Below the pieces are notes generated by a model. The model did not search any database and was not told the origin of the DNA. It saw only the letters and a list, made by a program, of their open reading frames with translations. Shown here piece by piece: positions 1 through 8,928 of a stretch of DNA of 64,000 nt (within the stretch, counting starts at the first letter, position 1; each line of letters opens with the position of its first letter). A program made the translations under genes and the position numbers. This stretch comes from Psychromarinibacter sp048262455 (GTDB lineage Bacteria > Pseudomonadota > Alphaproteobacteria > Rhodobacterales > Rhodobacteraceae): contig JBLXFD010000010.1 in assembly GCA_048262455.1 (NCBI GenBank), positions 62,001 through 126,000 of the forward strand, in the 5' to 3' direction.

Positions 1-513
1 CTGAAGGGCTTCAACGAGGACGAGCTGTTCGACCTCGTGGCCTGGTGCGCCGCCGAGGACATGGACCTGACCTTTATCGAGGTTATGCCCATGGGCGACA
101 TGGGCGAGACCGACCGCGTCGGCCAGTACTGGCCGCTGTCGGACGTGCGCCGCCAGCTGGCGCAGCGTTTCCAGGTGACGGAACTGTCGGAGCGCACCGG
201 CGGCCCCGCCCGCTACGTGCGGCTGGAGGAGACGGGGCAGAAGCTGGGCTTCATCACCCCCCTCACCCACAACTTCTGCGAAAGCTGCAACCGCGTGCGC
301 CTGACCTGCACGGGCGAGCTGTTCATGTGCCTCGGGCAGGAAGACCGCGCCGACCTGCGCGCGCCGCTCCGGGCCTTCCCGGACACCGACGCGCCACTGG
401 TCTCGGCCATCGAGAAGGCGATCGGCCGCAAGCCCAAGGGGCACGACTTCGACTACTCGCGCCAGCGCGCGGACGGGCAGATGTCGCGACATATGAGCCA
501 CACCGGCGGCTGA
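1..513 (+). CDS. moaA: GTP 3',8-cyclase MoaA, C-terminal part
   Basis: This is the last ~170 residues of MoaA, the radical-SAM enzyme that converts GTP to 3',8-cyclo-GTP in the first step of molybdenum cofactor synthesis. The reading frame is open from base 1, so the gene begins outside the window. The visible part carries the C-terminal [4Fe-4S] cluster motif FCESCNRVRLTCTGELFMC (Cys-x2-Cys-x13-Cys), which binds the GTP substrate. The protein ends in Gly-Gly, which is typical of MoaA and needed for the radical chemistry. The N-terminal radical-SAM CxxxCxxC motif is not in view. Nothing looks broken; the assignment is firm although the gene is cut by the window edge. Confidence 0.96.
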   Translation: MKGFNEDELFDLVAWCAAEDMDLTFIEVMPMGDMGETDRVGQYWPLSDVRRQLAQRFQVTELSERTGGPARYVRLEETGQKLGFITPLTHNFCESCNRVRLTCTGELFMCLGQEDRADLRAPLRAFPDTDAPLVSAIEKAIGRKPKGHDFDYSRQRADGQMSRHMSHTGG

Positions 514-763
514 ACCCGCGCCCCCGGCCCCGCGCCTCGCCGCCGCCGCGGGGCTGCCCCATCGCTGCCACAAATCGACCCTAGCCCCGGCATCAGGGCC
601 GAAGACACCGCCGCCACAAGCGACGGATCTACTTCGCCGATGTTCTGCCGGGCGCGGGCTGCCACCGCGCCAGGGAACGGCAGGCACAGGCGGGGAAGGT
701 TTTCCGGGTCGTCCTCCTGCTCGCGGCGACCGGTGGTGGGGTTTTCGGTCCCTTTTCTCCCAC
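514..763. other. intergenic stretch after moaA
   Basis: No convincing coding frame or tRNA is visible between the end of moaA and the terminator of the convergently transcribed tRNA-Leu. The first ~50 bases are extremely C-rich and contain short GC inverted repeats that could end moaA transcription without a T-tract. Short frames crossing this stretch overlap the tRNA or lack a ribosome-binding site. Confidence 0.5.
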
Positions 764-797
764 AGAAAAAGTTGCGGCAGCGCTTTAATAGCGCTGC
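764..797 (-). terminator. rho-independent terminator of tRNA-Leu
   Basis: Read on the minus strand, a perfect 8-bp stem GCAGCGCT/AGCGCTGC with the loop ATTAA (positions 797-777) is followed by CGCAAC and then a run of five T (770-766). It lies about 40 bases downstream of the tRNA 3' end, as expected for an intrinsic terminator of a single tRNA transcript. Confidence 0.8.
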
Positions 798-835
798 GCA
801 AGTCTTTTCGGATCAAGGAAATCTGGCGGGAATGC

Positions 836-921
836 TGGTGCCCGAGGCGAGACTCGAACTCGCACGATATTGCTACCGGCGGATTTTGAATCCGCTGCGT
901 CTACCATTCCGCCACTCGGGC
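836..921 (-). tRNA. tRNA-Leu (anticodon CAA)
   Basis: The minus strand gives an 86-nt class II tRNA with encoded CCA. The acceptor stem is GCCCGAG/CTCGGGC with discriminator A. The anticodon stem GCGGA/TCCGC closes the loop TTCAAAA, so the anticodon is CAA, reading UUG leucine codons. A T-arm with GTTCGAGTC and a long variable arm are present, as expected for leucine. It is an isolated gene with its own terminator. I see no integrase gene or duplicated 3' end nearby, so it is not obviously used as an integration site in this window. Confidence 0.96.
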
Positions 922-970
922 ACGCCCTTGGCTTAGCCTCCCCGTCGCGAACCGTCCAGACGGAAAACCG

Positions 971-1831
971 TCACAAACGGTCGGTTCCGAAGGTGTCGCA
1001 GGCGGTGATGCTGCCCTCGTTGAAGCCCCGCTCGAACCAGCGGCGGCGCTGTTCGGAGGTGCCGTGGGTGAAGGTATGCGGCTGCGGCACCCGACCCGCA
1101 TTGCGCTGCAGCGTGTCGTCGCCGATCTGCCGTGCGGCGTTCAGCGCCTCTTCCAGGTCGCCGCCCTCGAGGATGTCGAACCGTGCATCCGCGTGCCGCG
1201 CCCAGAGCCCGGCGAAGCAGTCGGCCTGCAGCTCGATCCGCACCGAGATGGCGTTCGATTCCGCCTCGGACACCTGCCGGCGGATGCCGTTGGCCTCGGC
1301 GAGGATGCCTAGTTCGTCCTGCACGTGATGGGCGATCTCGTGGGCCACCACGTAGGCCGCGGCAAAGTCACCCCCCGCTCCCAGCCGCCGCTCCATCGTC
1401 GCGAAGAAGGCGGTGTCGAGGTAGGCCTTCTCGTCCGCGGGGCAGTAGAACGGGCCGGTCGCGCCGTTGGCGCCGCCGCAGGGGGACTGGGTCACCTGGC
1501 TGAACAGCACCATGGTGGCCGGGTCGTAGGTCTCGCCCAGCTCGTCGCGGAAGACCTGGACCCAGACTTCTTCAGTGTCCGCCAGCACGACCGAGACGAA
1601 CTGCCCCACCTCGCGCTCCTCTGCCGTCAGCTCCCGCGCCGGGCCGCTGTCCGAGACCGGCATCCCGCCGTCGTTCAGCAGCGGCGACAGGTCGATCCCG
1701 AAGAACCAGCCCACCACGACGATCGCCAGCAGGCCCAGGCCCCCGGCCCCGCCCATGGCAACCCCGCGACGGCCGCCGCGTCCGCGACGGTCCTCTATGT
1801 TGACGCTTCCGCGCCGTCCTCTCCACCGCAT
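971..1831 (-). CDS. ypfJ: YpfJ-family membrane-anchored zinc metallopeptidase
   Basis: A 286-residue protein of the neutral zinc metallopeptidase (YpfJ) family. It starts with the basic, Gly-rich cytoplasmic segment usual in this family, then one membrane helix at about residues 30-45. The rest should face the periplasm. The catalytic HEIAH motif (HExxH) is at residues 164-168, and ELQADCFAGLW around residue 200 supplies the third zinc-ligand glutamate. Cys118, Cys130 and two later cysteines may form disulfides. The physiological substrate is unknown in this family. It is transcribed divergently from the YqaA-like gene across a 108-bp gap. The full length matches the family. Confidence 0.9.
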   Translation of the reverse strand: MRWRGRRGSVNIEDRRGRGGRRGVAMGGAGGLGLLAIVVVGWFFGIDLSPLLNDGGMPVSDSGPARELTAEEREVGQFVSVVLADTEEVWVQVFRDELGETYDPATMVLFSQVTQSPCGGANGATGPFYCPADEKAYLDTAFFATMERRLGAGGDFAAAYVVAHEIAHHVQDELGILAEANGIRRQVSEAESNAISVRIELQADCFAGLWARHADARFDILEGGDLEEALNAARQIGDDTLQRNAGRVPQPHTFTHGTSEQRRRWFERGFNEGSITACDTFGTDRL

Positions 1832-1939
1832 CGCTGCCTCCTGACAAACCTGTCATCAAGGATATGCCGCGAAGGGGCTTCGGCAAGCTTGACGCCCGCG
1901 CCGCGGCATGGCCAAAGGGCGGCAAGGCAAGAGGCAGGC

Positions 1940-2518
1940 ATGATCAGGCGGCTCTACGACTGGACGGTATCGCTGGCGGCATCGCGGCACGCGCTCTGGG
2001 CGCTGGCGCTGGTGGCCTTCGTGGAAAGCTCCGTCTTCCCGATCCCGCCCGACATCCTGATGATCCCGATGATCATCGCCGTGCCCCGCCGCGCCTTCCT
2101 GATCGCCGCCGTCGCCACCGTCTCGTCGGTGCTGGGCGGGCTGCTGGGCTACTACATCGGCTGGGGCCTGTTCGAGAGCGTGGGCCGCCCGGTGCTGGAA
2201 TTCTACGGCAAGGACCGCTACTTCGACGACTTCGCCGTGCGCTACAACGAATGGGGCGCCTGGGCGGTGCTGATCGCCGGCGTGACGCCCTTCCCCTACA
2301 AGGTGATCACCATCCTGTCGGGCACCACGGGCCTGAACCTCGCGGTCTTCACCGTCGCCTCGATCGTGGCGCGCGGGCTGCGGTTCTTCGTGGTGGCCGC
2401 GATCCTGTGGCGCTTCGGCGAGCCGATGCGCGTCTTCATCGAACGCCGCCTCGGGCTGGTCTTCACGCTGTTCGTGGTGATCCTGCTGGGGGGCTTCTTC
2501 CTCGTGAGGTACCTGTGA
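1940..2518 (+). CDS. YqaA/DedA-like (SNARE-associated/VTT) membrane protein
   Basis: A 192-residue polytopic inner-membrane protein of the YqaA branch of the DedA/VTT (SNARE-associated) family. It has about five hydrophobic segments. The family hallmarks are an early acidic/proline segment (FVESSVFPIPPD) and a later GVTPFPYKVITI motif with the conserved proline and basic residue that resemble the re-entrant helices of DedA proteins. DedA proteins are linked to membrane lipid handling and envelope homeostasis; the substrate of this branch is not established. The ATG start was chosen because of a purine-rich GGCAAGAGGCAGG stretch just upstream. Its stop overlaps the dsbB start (GTGA), so the two are translationally coupled. 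Confidence 0.88.
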   Translation: MIRRLYDWTVSLAASRHALWALALVAFVESSVFPIPPDILMIPMIIAVPRRAFLIAAVATVSSVLGGLLGYYIGWGLFESVGRPVLEFYGKDRYFDDFAVRYNEWGAWAVLIAGVTPFPYKVITILSGTTGLNLAVFTVASIVARGLRFFVVAAILWRFGEPMRVFIERRLGLVFTLFVVILLGGFFLVRYL

Positions 2519-2976
2519 GCCGCAATTCCCTGATCCTTCTCGCCGCCGCCGGATCGGCCGCGCTGCTGCTGTCGGCCTGGACCTTCCAGTATCTCGGCTA
2601 CGCGCCCTGCAAGCTGTGCATCTGGCAGCGCTGGCCCCACGGGGCGGCAGTGCTGATCGGGCTGGCGGCGCTGATGCTGCGCGGCCCGCTGCTGCCGGTG
2701 CTGGGCGCGCTGGCGGCGGCGCTGACCTCCGGCGTCGGCATCTACCACACCGGGGTGGAGCGCGGCTGGTGGGAAGGCCCCACCACCTGCACCTCCGGCG
2801 CCATCGGCGGGCTGAGCCCCGAGCAGCTGATGGAGCAGATCATGAACGCCCCGCTGGTCCGCTGCGACGAGGTGGCCTGGCAGCTGATGGGCCTGTCCAT
2901 GGCCAGCTGGAACGCGCTGGCGAGCGCGGTGCTGGTGCTGGTGTGGTGGGCCGCGGCGGGGCGCAGCCGGGGGTAG
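2515..2976 (+). CDS. dsbB: disulfide bond formation protein B
   Basis: A 153-residue quinone-linked membrane oxidoreductase that reoxidises DsbA-type periplasmic thiol oxidases. Four hydrophobic helices are visible. The first redox pair is CKLC (Cys32-Cys35) at the end of the first periplasmic loop. The second pair is Cys92 and Cys117 in the second loop. This four-cysteine, four-helix pattern defines DsbB. The likely start is the GTG that overlaps the stop of the YqaA-like gene; an ATG start would be too far inside the first helix. A dsbA partner is not in the window. Family A repeats follow directly downstream, between this gene and the convergent dehydrogenase. Confidence 0.92.
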   Translation: MSRNSLILLAAAGSAALLLSAWTFQYLGYAPCKLCIWQRWPHGAAVLIGLAALMLRGPLLPVLGALAAALTSGVGIYHTGVERGWWEGPTTCTSGAIGGLSPEQLMEQIMNAPLVRCDEVAWQLMGLSMASWNALASAVLVLVWWAAAGRSRG

Positions 2977-2989
2977 CGCTGAGGGGCGC

Positions 2990-3415
2990 TGAGGGGCGCG
3001 GGCGACCCTGGGTGGGCGCAATCCTCCTCGCAGAACCCCGCGCTTTATCTAACCCACCGCACGACGCTGACACCGCTCATGCCAGCACCAATGCGCCCTC
3101 CCTTCGGGAGGGTCGGGCGCGGGCCGGGGCTGGTCGCCCCGGGCTACCGGGTGGCGAGGTTCAGCAAGAGCGCAGAGGGCCGCGAACGACCCTGGGAGGG
3201 CGCGGGCGCTACGACAGAACCCTGCGCTTTATGGCGTTACACCGAATGACGCCGACACCGCTCCTGCCCTAACCAATGCGCCCTCCCGTTGGGAGGGTCG
3301 GGCGCGGTCCGGGCTGGTCGCCCGGGCTACGGAAGATGAGGTTCGGCAAAAGCGCAGAGGGACGTGCTCGACCCTGGGAGGGCCGCCCCGAGCTGACCGA
3401 ACCGACAGCTGGCGC
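2990..3415. repeat. family A structured repeats, locus 1 (two full units plus a deleted one)
   Basis: Fills the gap between convergent dsbB and the dehydrogenase gene. Unit 1 (about 3000-3165) and unit 2 (about 3170-3345) each read: 5' arm CGACCCTGGGAGGGCGC (unit 1 has a T-for-A change), middle segment with GCGCTTTAT (ctttat at 3043 and 3227), 3' hairpin CCCTCCC-loop-GGGAGGG set inside GCGCC...GGCGC, and a final hairpin. The final stem is CCGGGGC/GCCCCGG in unit 1 but CCGGGC/GCCCGG in unit 2, so both sides have lost one base pair. A third copy (3353-3400) keeps the 5' arm joined directly to the last few bases, so its middle is deleted. Confidence 0.8.
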
Positions 3416-3423
3416 CTAAGCCC

Positions 3424-4296
3424 CTACCCCAGCGCCCGCAGCCGGCGCAGCAGCGAGGAGGTGTCCCACCGCCCGCCGCCCAGCTTCTGCACGTCCTTGT
3501 AGAACTGGTCCACAAGCGCCGTCACCGGCAGCGAAGCCCCGGTCTCGTCCGCCGTGTCGAGGCAGATCCCCAGGTCCTTGCGCATCCAGTCCACTGCGAA
3601 GCCGTGCTCGAACTTGTCGTCCAGCATCGTCTCGTAGCGGTTCACCATCTGCCAGGACCCGGCCGCGCCGCCGCCGATCACCTCGACCACCGCGCGCCCG
3701 TCCAGCCCGGCCTTCTCGGCGAAGTGCAGGCCCTCGGACAGGCCCTGCACCAGCCCGGCGATGCAGATCTGGTTGACCATCTTGGTCAGCTGCCCGGCGC
3801 CGCTGTCGCCCAGCCGCTTGCACAGCTTGGCGTAGCTGTTCATCACCGGCTCGGCGCGGGCGTAGGCCTCTTCGGAGCCGCCGCACATGATCACCAGCTG
3901 GCCGTTCTCGGCCCCCGCCTGGCCGCCCGAAACAGGCGCGTCGACGAAGTCCACGCCCGTCTCGCCCGCCGCGGCGTGCAGCTCGCGCGTCACCGCCGCC
4001 GAAACGGTGGTGTGGTCCACGAAGGTCGCCCCGGATGCCATGCCGGCAAAGGCGCCGTCATCGCCGGTGCAGACAGAGCGCAGGTCGTCGTCGTTGCCCA
4101 CGCAGGCCATCACGAAGTCCGCCCCCTCGGCCGCCTCGCGCGGGGTGCGGCAGGCGCGGCCGCCGTGCTGGTCGGCCCATTTCTCGGCCTTGGCGAAGGT
4201 GCGGTTGTAGACCGTCACCTCGTGCCCCTTCGCCGCGAGGTGCCCGGCCATCGGGTAGCCCATGACGCCCAGTCCCAGGAATGCCAGTTTCGTCAT
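3424..4296 (-). CDS. NAD(P)-dependent beta-hydroxyacid dehydrogenase (3-hydroxyisobutyrate dehydrogenase family)
   Basis: A 290-residue member of the 3-hydroxyisobutyrate dehydrogenase/tartronate semialdehyde reductase family. The N-terminal Rossmann motif GLGVMG is at residues 8-13. The substrate-binding signature DAPVSGG is at 119-125. The catalytic lysine lies in KMVNQ (Lys172, with Asn175 as the usual partner). The C-terminal helical domain is complete. The exact acid (3-hydroxyisobutyrate, tartronate semialdehyde, 6-phosphogluconate-like or succinic semialdehyde) cannot be read from the motifs. Neighbours give no pathway clue: it stands alone, divergent from the penicillin acylase-like gene with an 84-bp shared gap. 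Start ATG has no close in-frame rival. Confidence 0.88.
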   Translation of the reverse strand: MTKLAFLGLGVMGYPMAGHLAAKGHEVTVYNRTFAKAEKWADQHGGRACRTPREAAEGADFVMACVGNDDDLRSVCTGDDGAFAGMASGATFVDHTTVSAAVTRELHAAAGETGVDFVDAPVSGGQAGAENGQLVIMCGGSEEAYARAEPVMNSYAKLCKRLGDSGAGQLTKMVNQICIAGLVQGLSEGLHFAEKAGLDGRAVVEVIGGGAAGSWQMVNRYETMLDDKFEHGFAVDWMRKDLGICLDTADETGASLPVTALVDQFYKDVQKLGGGRWDTSSLLRRLRALG

Positions 4297-4380
4297 GTGC
4301 CGCTATCTCCCATTGCGATGAAGGTTGGTGCCGACTAGTTAACGGCTCCAAACCTGCGGTCAACCAAGGATCCACCGCCC

Positions 4381-6852
4381 ATGGCGACAGCTTTCCGCTG
4401 GCTGATGCGACTTTTCACGCTGGCCGTCGGACTGTGTATCGCCGCCCTGCTGCTGGCCTATTACTTCGCCGCCCGCTCGCTACCGGACTACAGCGCCGAC
4501 TACGACGTGCCGGGCCTGTCCCGGCCGGTGGAGATCGTGCGCGACCACGGCGGGGTGCCGCATATCTTCGCCGCCGGGGCGGGCGGCGACGCGGCGGTGT
4601 TCTACGGGCTCGGCTTTGCCCATGCGCAGGACCGGCTGTGGCAGATGACCATGCTGCGGCGCACCGCCCAGGGGCGGCTGAGCGAGATCTTCGGCCGCCG
4701 CACCCTGCGCTTCGACGAACTGCTGCGGCGGCTCGACCTCTACAACCTCGCTGTCCAGTCGGTGGACTCGCAGGACGCCCCCACCCGCGCGGCGCTGGAG
4801 GCCTATTCCGCCGGGGTCAACGCCTGGCTGGCGCAGGTCAACGCGGGCTCGCTGGGCCGCGGCGCGCCGGAATTCTTCCTGTTCTCTCCGGAGATCGCTC
4901 CCTGGCAGCCGGCGGATTCCCTGGCCATCGTCAAGCTGATGGCGCTGAACCTGTCGCCGCACCTGTCCGAGGAGGTGCTGCGCGCGCGCACCTCGCTGCT
5001 GATCCAGCCGGAGCGGCTGCGCGACATCCTGCCCGACAGCCCCGGCGCCGGCATCGCGGCGCTGCCGGAATACGCCGCGCTGTTTCCCGGGGTGCGGCGC
5101 TTTGCCGAGGTGCCCTTCGAGACCGACCCGCTGGCGCCCTATCCGCCGCGCGGGCTGGCGGGGGCCTCGAACGCCTGGGCCGCCGCCGCCACCCGCTCTG
5201 CCAGCGGCGCCACGCTGCTGGCCAACGACCCGCACCTGGGCTTCACCGCGCCCTCCACCTGGTATCTGGCGCGGCTGGAGCTGGAGAGCGGCGGCGTCAT
5301 CGGCGCCACGATCCCGGGGATGCCGGCGCTGCTGGTGGGCCGGTCCGACCGCTTCGGCTGGGCGCTGACCTCGTCGTACCTCGACGACCAGGACCTCTTC
5401 GTGGAGGAGCTGAACCCCGACGATCCGGCCGAGGTGCGCGGGCTGGAGGGCTACGTTCCGATGCGCACCCGGCCGTCGATCATCAACATCGCGGACGAGG
5501 CCCCGGTCACTGTCGAACTGCAGTGGACCGAGAACGGCCCGGTGCTGCCCGGCCACCACTTCGGCCTAGAGGCGATCACCCCGCCGGGGCACGTGATGGC
5601 CCTGGGCTGGACCGCGCTCTCGGCCGAGGACACCTCGATGAGCGCGGCGCTGGCCCTGATGCGGGCGCAGACGGTGACCGAGGGGCTGGCGGCGGGCGAG
5701 CGCTACGTGGCGCCAAGCCAGAACCTGACCCTCGCCGACGCGGACGGCATCGCGATGAAGACCATCGGACTGATGCCGCGCCGGGACGCCGCGCACCAGA
5801 CCCAGGGGCGCATCCCCTCGCCCGGCTGGATCGCGCAGAACCGCTGGCAGGGCTGGCTGGCCTACCAGTCGAACCCGGAATTCATCGCCCCGCCGGGCGG
5901 CATCCTCGGCAATACCAACAACAAGACCGTCAACCGCCCCTTCCCGCTGCACGTCTCCTACCACTGGGGCGACACCCAGCGGATCCAGCGCTGGCGGCGG
6001 CTGATGCAGGCGCGCGAGGTGCACACCCGCGAAAGCTTCATCGAGGCGCAGCTGGACACCGTTTCGTACTCGGCCCGGGCGCTGCTGCCGCTGGTGGCGG
6101 CGGACCTGTGGTTCACCGGCGAGGCCGCCCCCGCCGGCACCTCGGACCGGCTGCGCCAGGACGCGCTGGGGCTGCTGGCGGACTGGAACGGCGAGATGAA
6201 CGAGCACCTGCCGGAGCCGCTGCTGTACGCCGCCTGGATGCGGGCGCTGCAGGACCGGCTGATCCGCGACGAACTGGGCCCGCTGGCGCGCGAGTTCGAC
6301 CGGGTGGAGCCGGTGTTCCTGGAGCGGGTATTCCGCGACATCGGCGGCGCCGCGGTCTGGTGCGACGTGATCCAGTCGGCGGCGGTGGAAAGCTGCACCG
6401 ACATCGCCCGGCTGGCGCTGGACGACGCGCTGGTGGGCATCACCGAGCGCTACGGCAGCGCGCTGGAAAGCCTGCGCTGGGGCGACGCGCACCAGGCCAC
6501 CCACGACCACCAGGTGCTGGGCAGCGTGCCGCTGCTGTCGTGGATCGTGAACATCCGCCAGTCCACCTCGGGGGGCGACCAGACGCTGATGCGCGGAATG
6601 ACCGCCGGGCGCGGCGAAGAGCCCTACCGCAACGTGCACGGGGCGGGCTACCGAGGGATCTACGATTTCGCGGACCCCGACAGCTCGCTCTTCGTGATCG
6701 CGACGGGGCAGTCGGGGCACCCGCTGTCGCGGCACTACGACGACCTGGGAGAGCTGTGGCGCCGGGGCGAGTACATCCCGATGTCGCTGGACCCCGACCT
6801 CGCCCGCGCCGCCGCCGTGGGGGTGACGCAGCTGCGGCCGGCGGGGGACTGA
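4381..6852 (+). CDS. penicillin acylase-family (S45) N-terminal nucleophile hydrolase, membrane-anchored
   Basis: An 823-residue S45-family amidohydrolase. A hydrophobic helix at about residues 12-32 should anchor it in, or export it across, the inner membrane. The precursor is expected to cleave itself before Ser263 in GASNAWA, which becomes the N-terminal nucleophile of the beta chain. A later NTNNKTVNRPFP segment (around residue 515) matches the position of the oxyanion-hole asparagine. Members hydrolyse beta-lactam side chains, acyl-homoserine lactones or other N-acyl amides; the real substrate here is unknown. It stands alone, followed by four tandem family B repeats and the convergent dgt gene. 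Length and motif order are normal for the family. Confidence 0.9.
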   Translation: MATAFRWLMRLFTLAVGLCIAALLLAYYFAARSLPDYSADYDVPGLSRPVEIVRDHGGVPHIFAAGAGGDAAVFYGLGFAHAQDRLWQMTMLRRTAQGRLSEIFGRRTLRFDELLRRLDLYNLAVQSVDSQDAPTRAALEAYSAGVNAWLAQVNAGSLGRGAPEFFLFSPEIAPWQPADSLAIVKLMALNLSPHLSEEVLRARTSLLIQPERLRDILPDSPGAGIAALPEYAALFPGVRRFAEVPFETDPLAPYPPRGLAGASNAWAAAATRSASGATLLANDPHLGFTAPSTWYLARLELESGGVIGATIPGMPALLVGRSDRFGWALTSSYLDDQDLFVEELNPDDPAEVRGLEGYVPMRTRPSIINIADEAPVTVELQWTENGPVLPGHHFGLEAITPPGHVMALGWTALSAEDTSMSAALALMRAQTVTEGLAAGERYVAPSQNLTLADADGIAMKTIGLMPRRDAAHQTQGRIPSPGWIAQNRWQGWLAYQSNPEFIAPPGGILGNTNNKTVNRPFPLHVSYHWGDTQRIQRWRRLMQAREVHTRESFIEAQLDTVSYSARALLPLVAADLWFTGEAAPAGTSDRLRQDALGLLADWNGEMNEHLPEPLLYAAWMRALQDRLIRDELGPLAREFDRVEPVFLERVFRDIGGAAVWCDVIQSAAVESCTDIARLALDDALVGITERYGSALESLRWGDAHQATHDHQVLGSVPLLSWIVNIRQSTSGGDQTLMRGMTAGRGEEPYRNVHGAGYRGIYDFADPDSSLFVIATGQSGHPLSRHYDDLGELWRRGEYIPMSLDPDLARAAAVGVTQLRPAGD

Positions 6853-6862
6853 GGCAGGCTTC

Positions 6863-7657
6863 GGCGCGACGTCAGCCTGCCCGTGGGGGGCGCTGCTGGG
6901 CTCTGAGGTAGGCGCTTTATATCCGCCACATCCGTGCGCAGAATGAGCGTTGCCCTACGGATGACGCTCGCCCCGCGCCTTCGGCGTGTCCGGGGCGGAT
7001 CAGCGCCTCGTTCGAAGGGAGTGGTAGGGCGGGGTTCACCCCGCCAAAGCGCAACACCAGCCTGCCCGTGGGCTGGCGCTTCCAACTTCCGAGGAAAGCA
7101 CTTTATCCTCGCCACATCCGCGCGCAGAATGAGCGGTGCACGCAGATGACACAGCGCCAGCCCGTGGGGACGGGCAGGCGCTCGCCCCGCGCCTCCGGCT
7201 TGTCCGGGGCTCATTAGCGCTTCGTTCGGATGGTAGGGCGGGGTTTACCCCGCCATTGGCGCGACGCCAGCCTGCCCGTGGGGTGGCGCAGCCAACCTCC
7301 GCCATAGGCACTTAATCCAGCCAAGTCCGCGCGCAGAATGAGCGTTGCGCGAGAATGACAAAGCGCCAGCCCGCCAGGACGGGCAGGCGCTCGCCCCCGC
7401 GCCTTCGGCTTGTTCGGGGGCTGGTCAGCGCATTTTTCGGAAGTGGTAGGGCGGGGTTTACCCCGCCATGGTGCAACGCCAGCCTGCCCGTGGGGTGGCG
7501 CCGCCGACCTCGGGAATGGGCACCTTATTCCCGCCACATCCGCGCACAGAATGAGCGTTGCCCTGCAGCTCCAAAGCGCCAGCCCGTCGGGACGGGCAGG
7601 CGCTCGCCCCGCGCCTTCGGCTTGTTCGGGGCGCATCAGCGTTTCACTCAAACGAAG
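6863..7657. repeat. family B structured repeats, locus 1 (four tandem units)
   Basis: This array fills the convergent gap between the acylase gene and dgt. Four units run in the plus direction with a period of about 210 bp; hairpin H1 (GGCGGGGTTYACCCCGCC) begins at 7028, 7237 and 7450, and the first unit lacks it. After H1 each unit has a 5' arm (CAGCCTGCCCGTGGGCTGGCG), a middle segment with CTTTAT...GCCACATCCG and GAATGAGCG, hairpin H3 (AGCGCCAGCCCG/CGGGCAGGCGCT) and hairpin H4. The H4 outer stem is GCCCCG/CGGGGC in units 1, 2 and 4 and GCCCCCG/CGGGGGC in unit 3. Units 1 and 2 carry diverged bases; unit 1 lacks most of H3. No coding frame is supported. Confidence 0.85.
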
Positions 7658-7692
7658 GAGGGCGCGCTTCCCCCCGACACCACCGCCCCCGC

Positions 7693-8832
7693 CTATCCCT
7701 TCCGCAACCGCTTCCACTCTTGCAAAGCGAACCGGTCCGTCATCCCCGCGATGTAGTCCGCCACGATCCGCGCCAGTTCCACCTCGCCCTGCGCCTCCTC
7801 CACGTCCTTGCGCCACTGCTTCGGCAGCAGGTCCGTGCGCTGCATGAACAGCGGGAACAGCCCGTCCACCGCCCGGGTCACCTTGCGGCGCATCTTCACC
7901 ACGTCGGGCGCCCGGTACATGCGGTGGAACAGGAAGTCGCGCGTCACCTGCAGCTGCTCCCAGATGTCGTCCGAGAACCGCACCATCGGCCGCCCCGCCA
8001 GCCGGATGTCCATCGCCGTCACCGGCTGCAGGTCCGACAGCTGCCGCCGGGCCTGGGTGATCACGTCCTCCACCAGCATCCCGAAGAACCGCCGCAGCGC
8101 CACGTGGCGGCGGCGGGAGAGGTTCAGCCCGGGGTACTGCGCCTCGGCGGCGGCAAAGCAGCCGTCCAGCAGCGGCAGCTCCGCCAGCTCGTCGGTGGAG
8201 AAGAGCTCTGCCCGCAGCCCATCGTGCAGGTCGTGGCTGTTGTAGGCCACGTCGTCCGACAGCGCCGCCACCTGCGCCTCGATCGAGGCGTGGGTGTGCA
8301 GTTCTAGGTCGTGGCGCGCGTTGTAGGCGGCCAGCGCGTAGGGGATGTCGCCGGTGACGGGGCCGTTGTGCTTTGCGATCCCCTCCAGCGTTTCCCATGT
8401 CAGGTTCAGCCCGTCCCAGTCTGGGTAGTGGCGTTCCAGCGAGGTGACGATGCGGATCGCCTGCGCGTTGTGGTCGAAGCCGCCGTAGGGCGCCATCAGC
8501 CGCTGCAGCGCGTCCTCGCCGGTATGGCCGAAGGGCGGGTGGCCGAGGTCGTGGGCCAGCGCCACCGCCTCTGTCAGCTCGGTGTTCAGCCCCAGCGCCC
8601 CGGCGATGGTGCGCGCCACCTGCGCCACCTCGATCGAGTGGGTCAGCCGGGTGCGGAAATAATCGCCCTCGTGCTCGATGAAGACCTGGGTCTTGTGCTT
8701 GAGCCGGCGGAACGCGCTGGAATGGATGATCCGGTCGCGGTCGCGCTGGTAGCAGTCGCGGAACCGGCTGGGTTCCTCTTCGAAAAGCCGCCCGCGCGAG
8801 GTTTCCTCCCGCGCCGCATAGGGTTGCATCAT
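7693..8832 (-). CDS. dgt: deoxyguanosinetriphosphate triphosphohydrolase-like protein
   Basis: A 379-residue HD-domain dNTP triphosphohydrolase that removes triphosphate from deoxynucleoside triphosphates. The metal site is readable: His65 in THSIEVAQVARTIA, His94-Asp95 in AHDLGHPPFGH, and a later aspartate in VAYNSHDLHDG. The N-terminal arginine-rich segment (FRDCYQRDRDRIIHSSAFRRL) is typical of the type-2 dGTPase-like group found in alphaproteobacteria, which is shorter than E. coli Dgt. Two adjacent ATG codons (8832 and 8829) are both possible starts. It is divergent from the ErpA-type gene across a gap that holds a family A repeat and is convergent with the acylase gene. Confidence 0.92.
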   Translation of the reverse strand: MMQPYAAREETSRGRLFEEEPSRFRDCYQRDRDRIIHSSAFRRLKHKTQVFIEHEGDYFRTRLTHSIEVAQVARTIAGALGLNTELTEAVALAHDLGHPPFGHTGEDALQRLMAPYGGFDHNAQAIRIVTSLERHYPDWDGLNLTWETLEGIAKHNGPVTGDIPYALAAYNARHDLELHTHASIEAQVAALSDDVAYNSHDLHDGLRAELFSTDELAELPLLDGCFAAAEAQYPGLNLSRRRHVALRRFFGMLVEDVITQARRQLSDLQPVTAMDIRLAGRPMVRFSDDIWEQLQVTRDFLFHRMYRAPDVVKMRRKVTRAVDGLFPLFMQRTDLLPKQWRKDVEEAQGEVELARIVADYIAGMTDRFALQEWKRLRKG

Positions 8833-8928
8833 GATCCTGCCTCGTGAATGGCCGCGCCAGCCCTAGCGGGTTTCGCGCGAAAGGGGAACGGCGGATCGGT
8901 TTTCGGGGGGTGTCGCGGGTTGCACGGA

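Noticed and set aside
836..921. tRNA-Leu as an integration site
   Set aside because: No integrase and no repeated tRNA 3' end occur nearby, and flanking genes look like core chromosome.
4281..6911. Long open frames in other phases across the acylase gene and many other genes
   Set aside because: At ~70% GC, third-position bias leaves long antisense and shifted frames open. These encode Arg/Ala/Gly/Pro-rich nonsense without motifs, while the frames reported have clear family signatures.
6863..7657. Tandem repeats suggesting a CRISPR array
   Set aside because: The period is about 210 bp, whole units (not short repeats with unique spacers) recur, and no cas genes are present.
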